Source of the DNA: JAAYQU01 sp037441445
GTDB taxonomy: Bacteria; Bacteroidota; Bacteroidia; Bacteroidales; Salinivirgaceae
Length of the DNA stretch: 64,000 bases
Assembly: GCA_037441445.1 (NCBI GenBank)
Contig: JBBISE010000009.1
Coordinates: forward strand, 10,968-74,967
Reading direction: 5' to 3'
Positions 52,494 to 62,239 of this stretch are shown here, piece after piece; the first letter of the stretch is position 1, and every line of letters starts with the position of its first letter. The notes beneath the pieces were generated by a model. The model had not been told where the DNA came from. It made no database searches and was given only the letters and a program-made list of their open reading frames with translations. A program made the position numbers and the translations under genes.

Positions 52494-54215
52494 ATGAAAC
52501 AATATAAAATCATAGGTCTGTCTTCTCTATTAGTCTTTCTGATTTCATGCAATGTGAATAAGAAGACTATTGTTACGATCCAGCATATTCCTGACTCAAA
52601 GTATAATCAAAAAATTGTTGATGCAAAAAGGGATATTTTATATGGAGCATTTCCGATTGCAATAGAGAAATATGAGGAAATCATTAAATCAGATTCAAAT
52701 CACGCAACTGCACATTATGAACTTGCAAAAATATACCTTAAAAATCAGGAGTATGAAAAAGCAACCTTCCATTCTAAACGAGCTTTTGACTCAAATTCTT
52801 CAAATATATGGTATGCTCACATATACGCCCAGTCGTTAGACCTAAAGGGAGACATTGAAGGTTCTTCGAAAATGTATGAATATATGCTAGAAAACTGGAA
52901 TAATGATGTCGAATTGTGGTATGAATACTTCCGTTTTCTTGACAGATATGAAAAATATACTTTATTAAATAAATATCTTGATTTATTTGAAAAGAAATTT
53001 GGTTTTAGCGATGAAATAATTATAAATCGTTATCAGTCATTCGTTAAGAAGGGTAAGTACAAAAATATTGAAAAATATTTATTAAATGTTTTGAGTGCCG
53101 ACATTAAGAACGAATTTGCTAATTTAATTTTGGCCGATTTTTATTCCAGCACTAGGAAAATTGATAAAGCGCTAGAAATTTATGACCGATTGCTCAGTTA
53201 TAACTCTAATAATGAACAAGCTTTACTCGGAAAAATCAAGATTTTTCTGCAACGAAATGACATCCAAAGCGTCATGACTATTGCTTCTAAAATTATTGAA
53301 AATACAAGAATAGAGTTAAATCTAAAATTGGGCATTATTTCCGAATTGTCTCAAGCTTTTGAAAAAGTAAAAGGTTTTAACATTAAGAAATTCGATGAAT
53401 TCATAGTTTCGCTCTATAAGCAGTACCCTGAAAATCCTGACATAATTCAGTTTTACGGAAACACGGAATACCGTAATGGAAACTCAAAATTAGCCATTTC
53501 ATTATTTTTAAAAAGTTTAAATATCAAGCCATCTAATTTGCAGACATGGCTTTTTACGCTCTACATTTTGGAGAGAGAAAAGGAATTTAATAGAATAGTT
53601 TCTGTAGCCGACTCTGCACTTATCTATTTTCCTAACCAAAAAGATCTTTTCCTTTTGCGCGGTTTTGGTTATTTGCAAACAGAGGAATTACAAAAGAGCT
53701 ACGATGATTTTATTTTTGCACTGAAAATTACCGGAAAATTAGATAAGGACAGAATTCAGATATTACATTATCTTGCCGAAGTTACTTACAAAATGAAAAG
53801 AAAAGAGGAGGCCTTCAAGTTTTATGATGAGATTCTTGAAAATGATCAAAACGATATTGTTGCTTTAAATAATTATGCTTATTACTTATCTATTGAAGGA
53901 TTACATTTAGAAAAGGCCTTGGAGATGAGTGGGAAAACTATTAAGAAAGAGCCAAAGAATTCCACATACCTAGATACCTATGCATATATTTTATTTCGTC
54001 TTGAAAGATATTCAGATGCTCTCAAGTATATTGAATTAGCCATATTAAATGGCGGTACCAATAGTGGGGTAATTCTTGAGCATTATGGAGATATCCTTTT
54101 TAAAAATGGCAAAATTGATTTAGCTGTTTCTACCTGGAAGGAAGCTAAAGAAAGAGGAGAAAATTCAAAAATTTTAGATCTAAAAATAGAAAGAAAGGAG
54201 TTTATTCATGAATAG
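52494..54215 (+). CDS. TPR-repeat lipoprotein
   Basis: Start set at 52494 (MKQYKIIGLSSLLVFLISCN), a lipoprotein signal with LISC lipobox; 573 residues. Tandem tetratricopeptide repeats cover most of the protein (HATAHYELAKIYLKNQEYEK is the first, NSTYLDTYAYILFRLERYSD one of the last). Homologues precede DUF4292 genes in Bacteroidota. It may be a periplasmic-facing scaffold for envelope assembly. The next gene overlaps its end by 8 bp. Confidence 0.85.
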   Translation: MKQYKIIGLSSLLVFLISCNVNKKTIVTIQHIPDSKYNQKIVDAKRDILYGAFPIAIEKYEEIIKSDSNHATAHYELAKIYLKNQEYEKATFHSKRAFDSNSSNIWYAHIYAQSLDLKGDIEGSSKMYEYMLENWNNDVELWYEYFRFLDRYEKYTLLNKYLDLFEKKFGFSDEIIINRYQSFVKKGKYKNIEKYLLNVLSADIKNEFANLILADFYSSTRKIDKALEIYDRLLSYNSNNEQALLGKIKIFLQRNDIQSVMTIASKIIENTRIELNLKLGIISELSQAFEKVKGFNIKKFDEFIVSLYKQYPENPDIIQFYGNTEYRNGNSKLAISLFLKSLNIKPSNLQTWLFTLYILEREKEFNRIVSVADSALIYFPNQKDLFLLRGFGYLQTEELQKSYDDFIFALKITGKLDKDRIQILHYLAEVTYKMKRKEEAFKFYDEILENDQNDIVALNNYAYYLSIEGLHLEKALEMSGKTIKKEPKNSTYLDTYAYILFRLERYSDALKYIELAILNGGTNSGVILEHYGDILFKNGKIDLAVSTWKEAKERGENSKILDLKIERKEFIHE

Positions 54216-54996
54216 AAAATATTTTGTTGCCTATTTGTTAATCATAGCAGTTTTTAGTTCTTGCAGTACTCTACGAAAACATACTGTTATAAAAATGAGG
54301 CATATAAGCAAAAAAGAGTTATTCAATTTTGCAACTGTTAAAAATCCTTCCTTTGATAATATAAGCATAAAATACGCTGCCAGTTTTGAAAAGGGTAATG
54401 TAGAAAATTCTTTTAACGGTACAATTCGTATTCTTAGAGACAGTGCTATTTGGGTAACCATTAATGCAGCTCTTGGTATTGAAGTGGCCAGGGCGCTTTT
54501 CGAAAAAGACTCTTTAAGATTGATTAATTTCCACGAGAAAGTGTATTATTTTGGAAATTATCATAATACAAAAAATGTTATTGGTAGTGAATTGGATTTT
54601 AATATTCTACAAAATATTTTAACTAGTACGCTTCTATTACCTGATGAATATCAACCAACTAATATTGACGAAACAATTGTCGAAAACGAAGTTGGAGAAT
54701 TTGAGGTAAATGAACGTTTTAAAGATTTTACGAGTAATCTAAGGATTGATTCTCAATCGTATAAAATTAAGGAAATTAAAATTGTAAAAGCATTAAGTCC
54801 AATTACAATTACTGTATCATATGATAGATATATAACTATTGATGATAGGATTTTTCCGCAATCAATAATTATCAGGACCAAAGATTCGCAGAGCAAATCA
54901 GTATTAAATCTCGTTTATAATAAAATAACACTTGATAAAGAGATTAAAATACCGTTTAGGGTTCCTAATCGTTTTGAAACTGTACCCTTAAAGTAA
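54208..54996 (+). CDS. DUF4292 lipoprotein
   Basis: 262 residues. FVAYLLIIAVFSSCSTLRKH is a lipoprotein signal (Cys about residue 19). The rest, FDNISIKYAASFEKG and AIWVTINAALGIEVARALFE, is the DUF4292 pattern, which resembles LolB/LolA-like lipoprotein-binding folds. The gene lies between TPR and EnvC-like genes. Function not established. Confidence 0.85.
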   Translation: MNRKYFVAYLLIIAVFSSCSTLRKHTVIKMRHISKKELFNFATVKNPSFDNISIKYAASFEKGNVENSFNGTIRILRDSAIWVTINAALGIEVARALFEKDSLRLINFHEKVYYFGNYHNTKNVIGSELDFNILQNILTSTLLLPDEYQPTNIDETIVENEVGEFEVNERFKDFTSNLRIDSQSYKIKEIKIVKALSPITITVSYDRYITIDDRIFPQSIIIRTKDSQSKSVLNLVYNKITLDKEIKIPFRVPNRFETVPLK

Positions 54997-55002
54997 TATT
55001 CT

Positions 55003-56208
55003 ATGTATTGGTATCTCAACGTTAAATATCTAATAGCGTCTCTTTTTTTTCTTTCGGTCTCTGTTTTAATTGCTCAGGATAGGAAGGATTTGGAAAATGA
55101 GCGAAAAAAAACACAGGAAGATATAGAGTTTACCAACAATTTATTGAAAACAACCCAGGAGAAAAGACAAAAATCAGTAGAAGAGTATATTATAACTACT
55201 AAAAAAATTGAACTGCGACAAAGAAACATTTCTCAAATTAAAACTGAAATTCAAAAAATAGAAAATAGTATAGTTTATGAACAAAATGTTATTGCCAGTC
55301 TCAGAAGCGATCTCGAAACACTGAGGAAAGAATACGAGAAATTGATTTATCAAGCCTATAAAACAAAACAAACGAATGACAAAATGATGTATGTACTTTC
55401 AAGTTCTGACTTTAATCAGGCCTACAGACGTATTAAGTATTTGAATCAATATTCGCGGTACAGAAAAACACAAATACAATCTATAGAAGCCACGCAAACT
55501 GTCTTGGAAAAACGGGTTTCCAGCTATGAAGAATTAAAATTAGAAAAACAAAATTTACTTGTAGAAGTAAGTAGCGAGAATCAGAGGCTTAATTCTGAAC
55601 GTAAACAACAGGAATCTTTGTTAAAGGAATTATCGCAAAAAGAAAAGCAACTTAAATCGGAAATCAAAAAAAAGCAGAAACTTGCCGAAGAACTTAAAAG
55701 AAGGATTGAAAAGATTATTGCCGATGAAATTGAAAAGAGTAAAAAGGGGGCAAAAGTATATCAATTGACGCCGGAAGAGAAGCTGACTGACGATCAGTTT
55801 GCTTCAAACATAAAACGTTTGCCTTGGCCGCTTGAAAGGGGCATAATCACAGAACGATTTGGCGAACATAATCACCCTGTTCTATCAGGTATTAAAGTTC
55901 GAAACGACGGCATTGACATTTCTACTGGAAAATCAAGCCCCGTAAGAGCTGTTTTTAATGGTACAGTCAGGAATGTTTTTGTTATTCCCGGAATGAATAA
56001 GGTCGTAATTATAAGGCACGGAAGCTATCTTACTGTTTATTCAAACCTCATTGACGTTCATGTGAAAACAGGGGAGAATGTAACAACTAAACAAATTATT
56101 GGTGTATTAGCTAGTGATTCAAAATCGGATGTTTCTATTTTAAAGTTCCAGATTTGGAAAGAAAATGAAAAATTAGATCCTGAAAGATGGTTAGCCGGGG
56201 CAAAATAA
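55003..56208 (+). CDS. EnvC-like murein hydrolase activator (degenerate M23)
   Basis: 401 residues: signal peptide (LIASLFFLSVSVLIAQ), a long coiled coil (about 25-250), then a LytM/M23 domain. The catalytic positions are not intact: the metal HxxxD region reads RNDGIDI (His replaced by Asn), the HxH loop YSNL, and the last motif LKFQIW (Lys for His). So it likely activates an amidase rather than cutting peptidoglycan, like E. coli EnvC with FtsEX. It is 6 bp after the DUF4292 gene. Confidence 0.85.
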   Translation: MYWYLNVKYLIASLFFLSVSVLIAQDRKDLENERKKTQEDIEFTNNLLKTTQEKRQKSVEEYIITTKKIELRQRNISQIKTEIQKIENSIVYEQNVIASLRSDLETLRKEYEKLIYQAYKTKQTNDKMMYVLSSSDFNQAYRRIKYLNQYSRYRKTQIQSIEATQTVLEKRVSSYEELKLEKQNLLVEVSSENQRLNSERKQQESLLKELSQKEKQLKSEIKKKQKLAEELKRRIEKIIADEIEKSKKGAKVYQLTPEEKLTDDQFASNIKRLPWPLERGIITERFGEHNHPVLSGIKVRNDGIDISTGKSSPVRAVFNGTVRNVFVIPGMNKVVIIRHGSYLTVYSNLIDVHVKTGENVTTKQIIGVLASDSKSDVSILKFQIWKENEKLDPERWLAGAK

Positions 56209-59200
56209 TACTCGATAAAAGTATAGATAAGGAACTTTGCAAGGTTCGGAAATTCATGTTTAAAAATGAATTTTTGTTTGGCCTTAGTAGATGTTCCATT
56301 TATTTGTTTCCTGTTCTTTTCTTTTTCCTTTTTATTGATATAGCGTTTGAAATTAGTCTTGTATTACGTCTTTTATTATTGTTCCTTTTTTTAATTTTAA
56401 GCTCCTATTTTATTTATCTATATTTATTAAAACCTATTTTAAAATATTTAAAAATTATCAACGGGTATGATGAAATTTCTTTAGCGCGTTATTTGATCAA
56501 TGATCCACAGGTAGAAGATAAATTATTGACATATATAGAATTAAAAAATTTTAATCAAGCTGAAGTTATCATAAATAATGCAATAACTCAAAAAGAGAAC
56601 GAGATAAAAAAATTCTCTCTCGAAAAGTTTTTTACAGTCAAAAGTAATTCAGTAATTATTAAATTTTTATCTATATCGTTTTCCTTTTCAATACTATTGT
56701 TTACTGTTAGAGATTCTGTATTTCAAATTGCTGCCATTCGATTATTTAATCCAACATATTCTATTTCTTATAAGATATTGAAATTTGAACTTAAATCTCA
56801 GACGTTGGAAATTAAGCAAAACGAAGATATTGAACTTAAAGTTTTGACAAGGGGTTCTTATATACCACAACAAGTATATTTACGGATTGGTGAAAAGGAT
56901 TATTTTGCTCAAAAGATAAATGATTCGGTATGGGTTTATACCTTACACAAAGTCAATCAGATTACCCGTTTGTATTTTCACGATCTCTTGAATCAAAGTT
57001 CTATCTTTACAGTAGTTGTTTTAGATTTACCTGTATTAAGAAAAATCAATATCGAAATTTTTCCACCATCCTATACTGGTATTAATCCATTTATTATCAA
57101 GGATGTTGGAAATTTTAGTTTCCCTAAAGGAAGTAAGATTCTATGGACTTTGGATGCCGGAAATACTGATAAATTATTTTTTTATCTACTAAAAGATACA
57201 TTATTTACCAATCGCAACGGAAATTCTTTCGATGCCAGTTATACAAGTCATAATAGCTTCGAATATGAAATAGCCTTGTTTAGTGGCAAAATCTGGAATA
57301 CTGATAAGTTTGTTTTTCAAGCGAGTGTGATACCCGATGAATATCCAAACATTATTGTAAAAATTGATGATTCACAGGATGTTCCAGCTTCAATAATTGT
57401 TGATGGGCAGATTGTTGATGATTATGGGTTCACTGGTTTGCATGTAGTCTTAGCTTCTGAAGATACATTAATTCGTATACCAATACCATATTCAAAAGGA
57501 ATCATTAATCAGCGTTTTTATTATCAGCTTAATTTATTTGAATTGTGTAAGCAGTTTTTTATAACTAAACTAGATTATTATTTTGAAGTTGCTGATAACG
57601 ATTCTGTTAGCAATTTTAAAACATCTCGTTCTCAAAATTTTCAATTCGAAATTCCTGATGCTTCTAAAGTGAATCAAAAAGTAAATCAAATCACCGAGGG
57701 ATTAAAAGAGAAAATGACGTTAGGATTAGAATTAATGAAGAAATTAAATGTTCTACAACATGATTTACAGCGACGTTTTAAAACCGAGGGACTTAATCAA
57801 TGGGAGAAATCCCAATTGCATGATCAATTATCGCAGAGTAAAAGCGAAATGAAGAAGTTACTTGACGAAATGAAAGTTTTAAATGAAAAACTTAAATCAA
57901 TTTCAAATCTTCAAAAGGGGAATGCTGAAAATAAAAAGTTATTTGAAAAACAGATGCAAATTCAGGAGCTTATGGAAAAGCTTATGGATAACGAACTTAA
58001 TGAAATGTTTAAGGAATTTGAAAAACTGAAAAGTGAGCTTAAAGAGAAAGAAAAAAATAATAATAATGAGCAACTTTCTTTTAAATTTTTAGAAGAGATG
58101 TTAAACCGCAATCTTGAGATGCTCAAGAGATATGAAATTGAAAAAGGAATAAATGATATAGCAGAAAAACTAGATAAGTTGTCTGAAGAACTTTCAAATA
58201 CTGAGAATACAGATAATCAAGAAAAAATTGAGGAGAATGTACGTAAGGATTTTGAAAAACATAAAGAGTTGTTAAAGAAGAATGAAGATTTACAAAAACC
58301 ATTTGAATTAAATGAATTTAATAAAGAAAAGAATGAGATTCAACTAAGTTTTGAAAAAAACAATGGTAAAGAATTATCGAAAACAGAAAACAAAAACAAC
58401 TCAGAGAAACTTAAAAGTCTTTCCAATGAAATAAAGAAGAATATGGATAGCAATTTAGAAGGTCAAATGGCCGAAGATATTGACAATTTAAAACAAATAC
58501 GCTCCAATCTGCTACTGGTATCTTACACTCAAGAGGAACTAATTGATAGCTTAAAAAGCCATTCTAATAAGCAACCTTCGTTCAATCGATTACTCCTTCG
58601 TCAGAAATCTATAATTAATTATTGGTATTTTATAAAAGATTCAATAAATTCTTTAGTGACCCGAAACCCAATGTTAGGAAATATGATAGCCGAAGATATG
58701 ACCGGTGTTGAAAACATGAATCAGTTGATTAGTCAGACGATTATTGGTGATCAATATAAACCGGTAACTGTTCAACAATCTAAATCTCTTTCTCACTATA
58801 ATAATATTCTTTTATTTATCGATGAGGCTATTCAAAGAGCAGAAGAAGACATGAACAGTTCCGGACAGGGTGGGGGATGTCCAAAACCCGGTAAAGGAAA
58901 GCCAAGTCCTAGTGATATGGCAAAAACACAACAGGGTCTTAAAAGTAAGTTAAAGGATTTGCTGGAGAAAATGAAACAAAAGCAGGGTGACGGGGAAAAT
59001 GGAGGCGAATCAATTAGCGAACAATTAGGCAATTATTTATCGCAGCAGGAGCAGATGCAAAAAATGATTGGCGAATTGATGAACCAAAGTGATATGGGAC
59101 AGTCAGCCAAGGAGCTCTTACGAGAGGTAAACAACCTGATTGATAAAAATATCAACGATATTGTAAATAAAACCGTTAATAATGAAACAATTTCCAGGCA

Positions 59201-59432
59201 GGAACGAATAATTACTCGGCTCTTGGAATCCGATAAGGCCGAACAGGAAAGAAAAACGGAAGAAAAAAGAGAATCACAGGAAAATAAAAGGGAATTCATT
59301 TCACAACCGATTGAAATAAAAGATGACTCTCTCAGAATTAACTACTTTGATGAGACCATGAAATATCGGTTATTGAATTTAAATAAATATTATTTAGATT
59401 TGTATCAAAATTACCTTGGAAATGAAAAGTGA
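56187..59432 (+). CDS. DUF4175-family membrane protein with long coiled coil
   Basis: 1081 residues. Two N-terminal helices (about 35-90) and a third near 160-180 precede a beta-rich part (VLDLPVLRKINIEIFPPS to FVFQASVIPDEYP). Residues about 480-1050 are highly charged coiled coil rich in Lys/Glu. Homologues called DUF4175 sit before a HATPase gene and ybeY in Bacteroidota. The start overlaps the envC-like end by 22 bp; ATG 56256 is another option. Very AT-rich. Confidence 0.78.
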   Translation: MVSRGKIILDKSIDKELCKVRKFMFKNEFLFGLSRCSIYLFPVLFFFLFIDIAFEISLVLRLLLLFLFLILSSYFIYLYLLKPILKYLKIINGYDEISLARYLINDPQVEDKLLTYIELKNFNQAEVIINNAITQKENEIKKFSLEKFFTVKSNSVIIKFLSISFSFSILLFTVRDSVFQIAAIRLFNPTYSISYKILKFELKSQTLEIKQNEDIELKVLTRGSYIPQQVYLRIGEKDYFAQKINDSVWVYTLHKVNQITRLYFHDLLNQSSIFTVVVLDLPVLRKINIEIFPPSYTGINPFIIKDVGNFSFPKGSKILWTLDAGNTDKLFFYLLKDTLFTNRNGNSFDASYTSHNSFEYEIALFSGKIWNTDKFVFQASVIPDEYPNIIVKIDDSQDVPASIIVDGQIVDDYGFTGLHVVLASEDTLIRIPIPYSKGIINQRFYYQLNLFELCKQFFITKLDYYFEVADNDSVSNFKTSRSQNFQFEIPDASKVNQKVNQITEGLKEKMTLGLELMKKLNVLQHDLQRRFKTEGLNQWEKSQLHDQLSQSKSEMKKLLDEMKVLNEKLKSISNLQKGNAENKKLFEKQMQIQELMEKLMDNELNEMFKEFEKLKSELKEKEKNNNNEQLSFKFLEEMLNRNLEMLKRYEIEKGINDIAEKLDKLSEELSNTENTDNQEKIEENVRKDFEKHKELLKKNEDLQKPFELNEFNKEKNEIQLSFEKNNGKELSKTENKNNSEKLKSLSNEIKKNMDSNLEGQMAEDIDNLKQIRSNLLLVSYTQEELIDSLKSHSNKQPSFNRLLLRQKSIINYWYFIKDSINSLVTRNPMLGNMIAEDMTGVENMNQLISQTIIGDQYKPVTVQQSKSLSHYNNILLFIDEAIQRAEEDMNSSGQGGGCPKPGKGKPSPSDMAKTQQGLKSKLKDLLEKMKQKQGDGENGGESISEQLGNYLSQQEQMQKMIGELMNQSDMGQSAKELLREVNNLIDKNINDIVNKTVNNETISRQERIITRLLESDKAEQERKTEEKRESQENKREFISQPIEIKDDSLRINYFDETMKYRLLNLNKYYLDLYQNYLGNEK

Positions 59433-59853
59433 TGTAACGGTAATGGATATTCACATAAATAGCGAGATTAAGAATATCGCTATTATTGAGAAACTAATTG
59501 AGGAAATCTGTGGAGATGTTATTGGCGGGAATGAAATGTTTGGCAATATCCTGATTGCTGTCCTCGAGGGAGTAACCAATTGCATTATCCACGGTAATAA
59601 ACGAAATCCAACCAAGTTAGTACACATAAAAATACGATACAGTGAAAATGAGATTGTTTTCGAAATTTCTGACGAAGGAGTTGGTTTTGATTTGAATTCA
59701 ATTCCCGATCCAACAAAGGTTGAGAACATACAGAATCCTCATGGACGTGGAATTTTCCTAATGAAACGATTGGCTGACGAGTTTAATTACTTTAAAGATC
59801 AAAAGACATTTAGCCTGAAATTTTACCCCGAAAAGTATAAAGAACTGGTATAA
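59416..59853 (+). CDS. RsbW-like ATP-binding protein (HATPase)
   Basis: 145 residues. The GHKL N box is LEGVTNCIIHGNK, the G1 box DEGVGFDL, and the G2 box HGRGIFLMKRL, the anti-sigma-factor kinase pattern. It may regulate a sigma factor or phosphorylate an anti-anti-sigma factor, but no such partner is adjacent. It overlaps DUF4175 by 17 bp and ybeY by one base. Confidence 0.85.
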   Translation: MEMKSDVTVMDIHINSEIKNIAIIEKLIEEICGDVIGGNEMFGNILIAVLEGVTNCIIHGNKRNPTKLVHIKIRYSENEIVFEISDEGVGFDLNSIPDPTKVENIQNPHGRGIFLMKRLADEFNYFKDQKTFSLKFYPEKYKELV

Positions 59854-60269
59854 TGATTAATTTCTATACGGACCAAACACCCTTTCACTATCCTTGGGGT
59901 TTTAAAGGGCGTTGTTCTCAATGGATTAAATATACGATAGGGAATGAAAATTACATGACCGGCACTATTAATATTATCGTGACTTCCGATGAAAAATTAC
60001 TTGAAACCAATAAGAATTACCTGGGTCATGATTATTATACTGATATAATTACTTTCAATTCAAATAAAGGAAACATAATTAACGGGGAATTGTACATAAG
60101 TTTTGATCGAGTTTCTGAAAACGCTTCAAATTATGGTGTTTCTTTCGTTGATGAATTAAAAAGGGTCATCATTCATGGGGTTTTACATCTAGTTGGTTAT
60201 AACGATAAACTACCTGAGGAAAAAAAACAGATGACCATCAAAGAAAACCAGTACCTGAATAAATTTTAA
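59853..60269 (+). CDS. ybeY: Endoribonuclease YbeY
   Basis: 138 residues. The metal motif reads HGVLHLVGYND with His108, His112 and an Asp at 118 where most homologues have the third His; this variant is what I expect in Bacteroidota (GYxDK type). DIITFNSNKGNIINGELYIS is the other core block. It acts in 16S rRNA maturation. One-base overlap with mnmG. Confidence 0.9.
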   Translation: MINFYTDQTPFHYPWGFKGRCSQWIKYTIGNENYMTGTINIIVTSDEKLLETNKNYLGHDYYTDIITFNSNKGNIINGELYISFDRVSENASNYGVSFVDELKRVIIHGVLHLVGYNDKLPEEKKQMTIKENQYLNKF

Positions 60270-62122
60270 TGCTACCCGAATACGATATTATTGTTGTTGG
60301 CGCCGGACATGCCGGATGTGAGGCAGCTTCTGCAGCAGCCAAAATGGGATCAAAAGTATTGCTTGTAACCATGGATATGGAGAAAATTGCCTCCATGTCA
60401 TGCAACCCTGCTATTGGTGGAATTGCTAAAGGTCAAATTGTACGGGAAATTGACGCCCTGGGTGGTTCTATGGGAATTGTGGCAGATAAAGCAGCCATAC
60501 AATTTAGAATGCTAAACCGAAGTAAAGGTCCGGCTGTTTGGTCTCCCCGAGTTCAGTCCGACAAACATTTATATTCCTGGGAATGGCGTAACACTCTTGA
60601 AAACTTGCCCAATGTTGATTTATTTCAAGATAATGTTGTTCAACTTTTATTTCACGGCGCTAAAGTCGCTGGTGTTATTACTGAAATAGGATTTACTTTT
60701 CGGGCAACATGTGTTATTCTTACTAATGGAACATTTCTGAACGGATTAATACATATTGGGGATACAAAGGTATTCGGAGGCAGATTTTCTGAACGAAACA
60801 ACACGACTATATCTAAGCAATTACTAGAAATTGGTTTTCATGTACGAAAGTTAAAAACAGGAACGCCAGTAAGAATTGATTCCCGATCCATTGATTTTTC
60901 AAAATTGACAGAACAGAAGGGCGATGAAAATCCCGAGCTTTTCAGTTTTTTACCGCACATGAGTGTACCTCTAAAGCAGCTTTCTTGCTGGATTGCCATT
61001 ACAAACGAGAAGGTACACGACATACTTAGAACTGGTTTTCATAAGTCGCCACTATTTACAGGAACCATACAAGGGATTGGGCCCCGATATTGTCCAAGTA
61101 TTGAGGACAAGATTGTAACATTTTCTGAAAAGCAACAACATCAACTTTTTTTTGAACCCGAAGGTTGGAATACAGTTGAATATTATTTAAACGGTTTTAG
61201 CAGTTCTTTACCTTGGGAGGTGCAATTAAAAGCATTAAAAAGCATCGAAGGATTTGCGAATGTAAAGATATTTCGACCGGGTTATGCCATTGAATATGAT
61301 TTTTTCGATCCTCTTGATTTGAAGGCAACACTTGAAACAAAATCAATTGAGAATTTATATTTTGCAGGACAAATCAATGGAACTACAGGTTACGAAGAGG
61401 CTGCAGCACAAGGTTTAATGGCTGGAATTAATGCTGTTCTTAGAGTTCAAGGCAAAGAAGAATTTATTCTTGGACGAGATCAATCTTATATTGGAGTTCT
61501 GATTAATGATCTAATTACAAAAGGGGTTAACGAACCTTACCGAATGTTCACAAGTCGAGCAGAGTTTCGTATATTACTAAGACAGGATAATGCCGACGAA
61601 AGATTAACCAGAATAGGATTTGATTTAGGCTTAGCCACGAAAGAAAGACTACTTTTAATGGAAGAGAAATACAATCGAATTGAGCGTTTTATACAATATA
61701 CAAACCAGAATAGCTTTTCGCCTTATGATATCAATGCTATTTTGGAAAGGAAGAATTCAGCCCCTTTGCAGCAAAAGACAAGAATTTCAAAGATAATTGT
61801 AAGGCCAGAATTATCATGTGCCGATTTCAAAGAGTTGTATTCTTTCCACGAAGATCTATGCCAAACAGAATATCAAGCTGTCGATATTAAACTTAAATAC
61901 GAAGGTTACATTGAAAAGGAAAAGGCAAATGCTGAAAAAATTCACAAGTTTAGTCAATTGTCAATCCCCGAAACAATTGATTACGATAGATTGTTAAGCA
62001 TAAGTACTGAAGGAAGGCAAAAGTTAAAAAGGTTAAAACCAAAAACCATTGGAGACGCAACAAGTATTAGTGGAGTTAATCCTAGTGATATTATTGTAAT
62101 ACTGATGTTTTTAGGTCGTTAA
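60269..62122 (+). CDS. mnmG: tRNA uridine-5-carboxymethylaminomethyl modification enzyme
   Basis: 617 residues. The FAD site IVVGAGHAGCEAASAAAKMG, SCNPAIGGIAKGQIVREIDA, TGTPVRIDSRSI and AGQINGTTGYEEAAAQGLMAG are diagnostic, with the C-terminal MnmE-interacting helix domain intact. With MnmE it installs cmnm5 or mnm5 at U34. In many bacteria mnmG is near the origin, which fits the parS-like sites just after it. Confidence 0.96.
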   Translation: MLPEYDIIVVGAGHAGCEAASAAAKMGSKVLLVTMDMEKIASMSCNPAIGGIAKGQIVREIDALGGSMGIVADKAAIQFRMLNRSKGPAVWSPRVQSDKHLYSWEWRNTLENLPNVDLFQDNVVQLLFHGAKVAGVITEIGFTFRATCVILTNGTFLNGLIHIGDTKVFGGRFSERNNTTISKQLLEIGFHVRKLKTGTPVRIDSRSIDFSKLTEQKGDENPELFSFLPHMSVPLKQLSCWIAITNEKVHDILRTGFHKSPLFTGTIQGIGPRYCPSIEDKIVTFSEKQQHQLFFEPEGWNTVEYYLNGFSSSLPWEVQLKALKSIEGFANVKIFRPGYAIEYDFFDPLDLKATLETKSIENLYFAGQINGTTGYEEAAAQGLMAGINAVLRVQGKEEFILGRDQSYIGVLINDLITKGVNEPYRMFTSRAEFRILLRQDNADERLTRIGFDLGLATKERLLLMEEKYNRIERFIQYTNQNSFSPYDINAILERKNSAPLQQKTRISKIIVRPELSCADFKELYSFHEDLCQTEYQAVDIKLKYEGYIEKEKANAEKIHKFSQLSIPETIDYDRLLSISTEGRQKLKRLKPKTIGDATSISGVNPSDIIVILMFLGR

Positions 62123-62155
62123 TTAAACAATCAGTTATTTTTTATATATTTACAA

Positions 62156-62220
62156 TGCTCCACGTGGAGCACGGTTTTGTGTCTAATATTTTCGTTAAAC
62201 TCAATGCTCCACGTGGAGCG
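62156..62220. promoter_or_regulatory. Two parS-like palindromes
   Basis: TGCTCCACGTGGAGCA (62156-62171) and TGCTCCACGTGGAGCG (62205-62220) share a perfect 14-bp palindrome with the CACGTG core of ParB parS sites (form TGTTNCACGTGNAACA), with symmetric T-to-C and A-to-G changes. They lie 49 bp apart in the mnmG-ade gap. ParB sites cluster near the origin, and mnmG is adjacent. parAB is not in the window. Confidence 0.6.
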
Positions 62221-62239
62221 TTTTGAAATTACAATAAAA

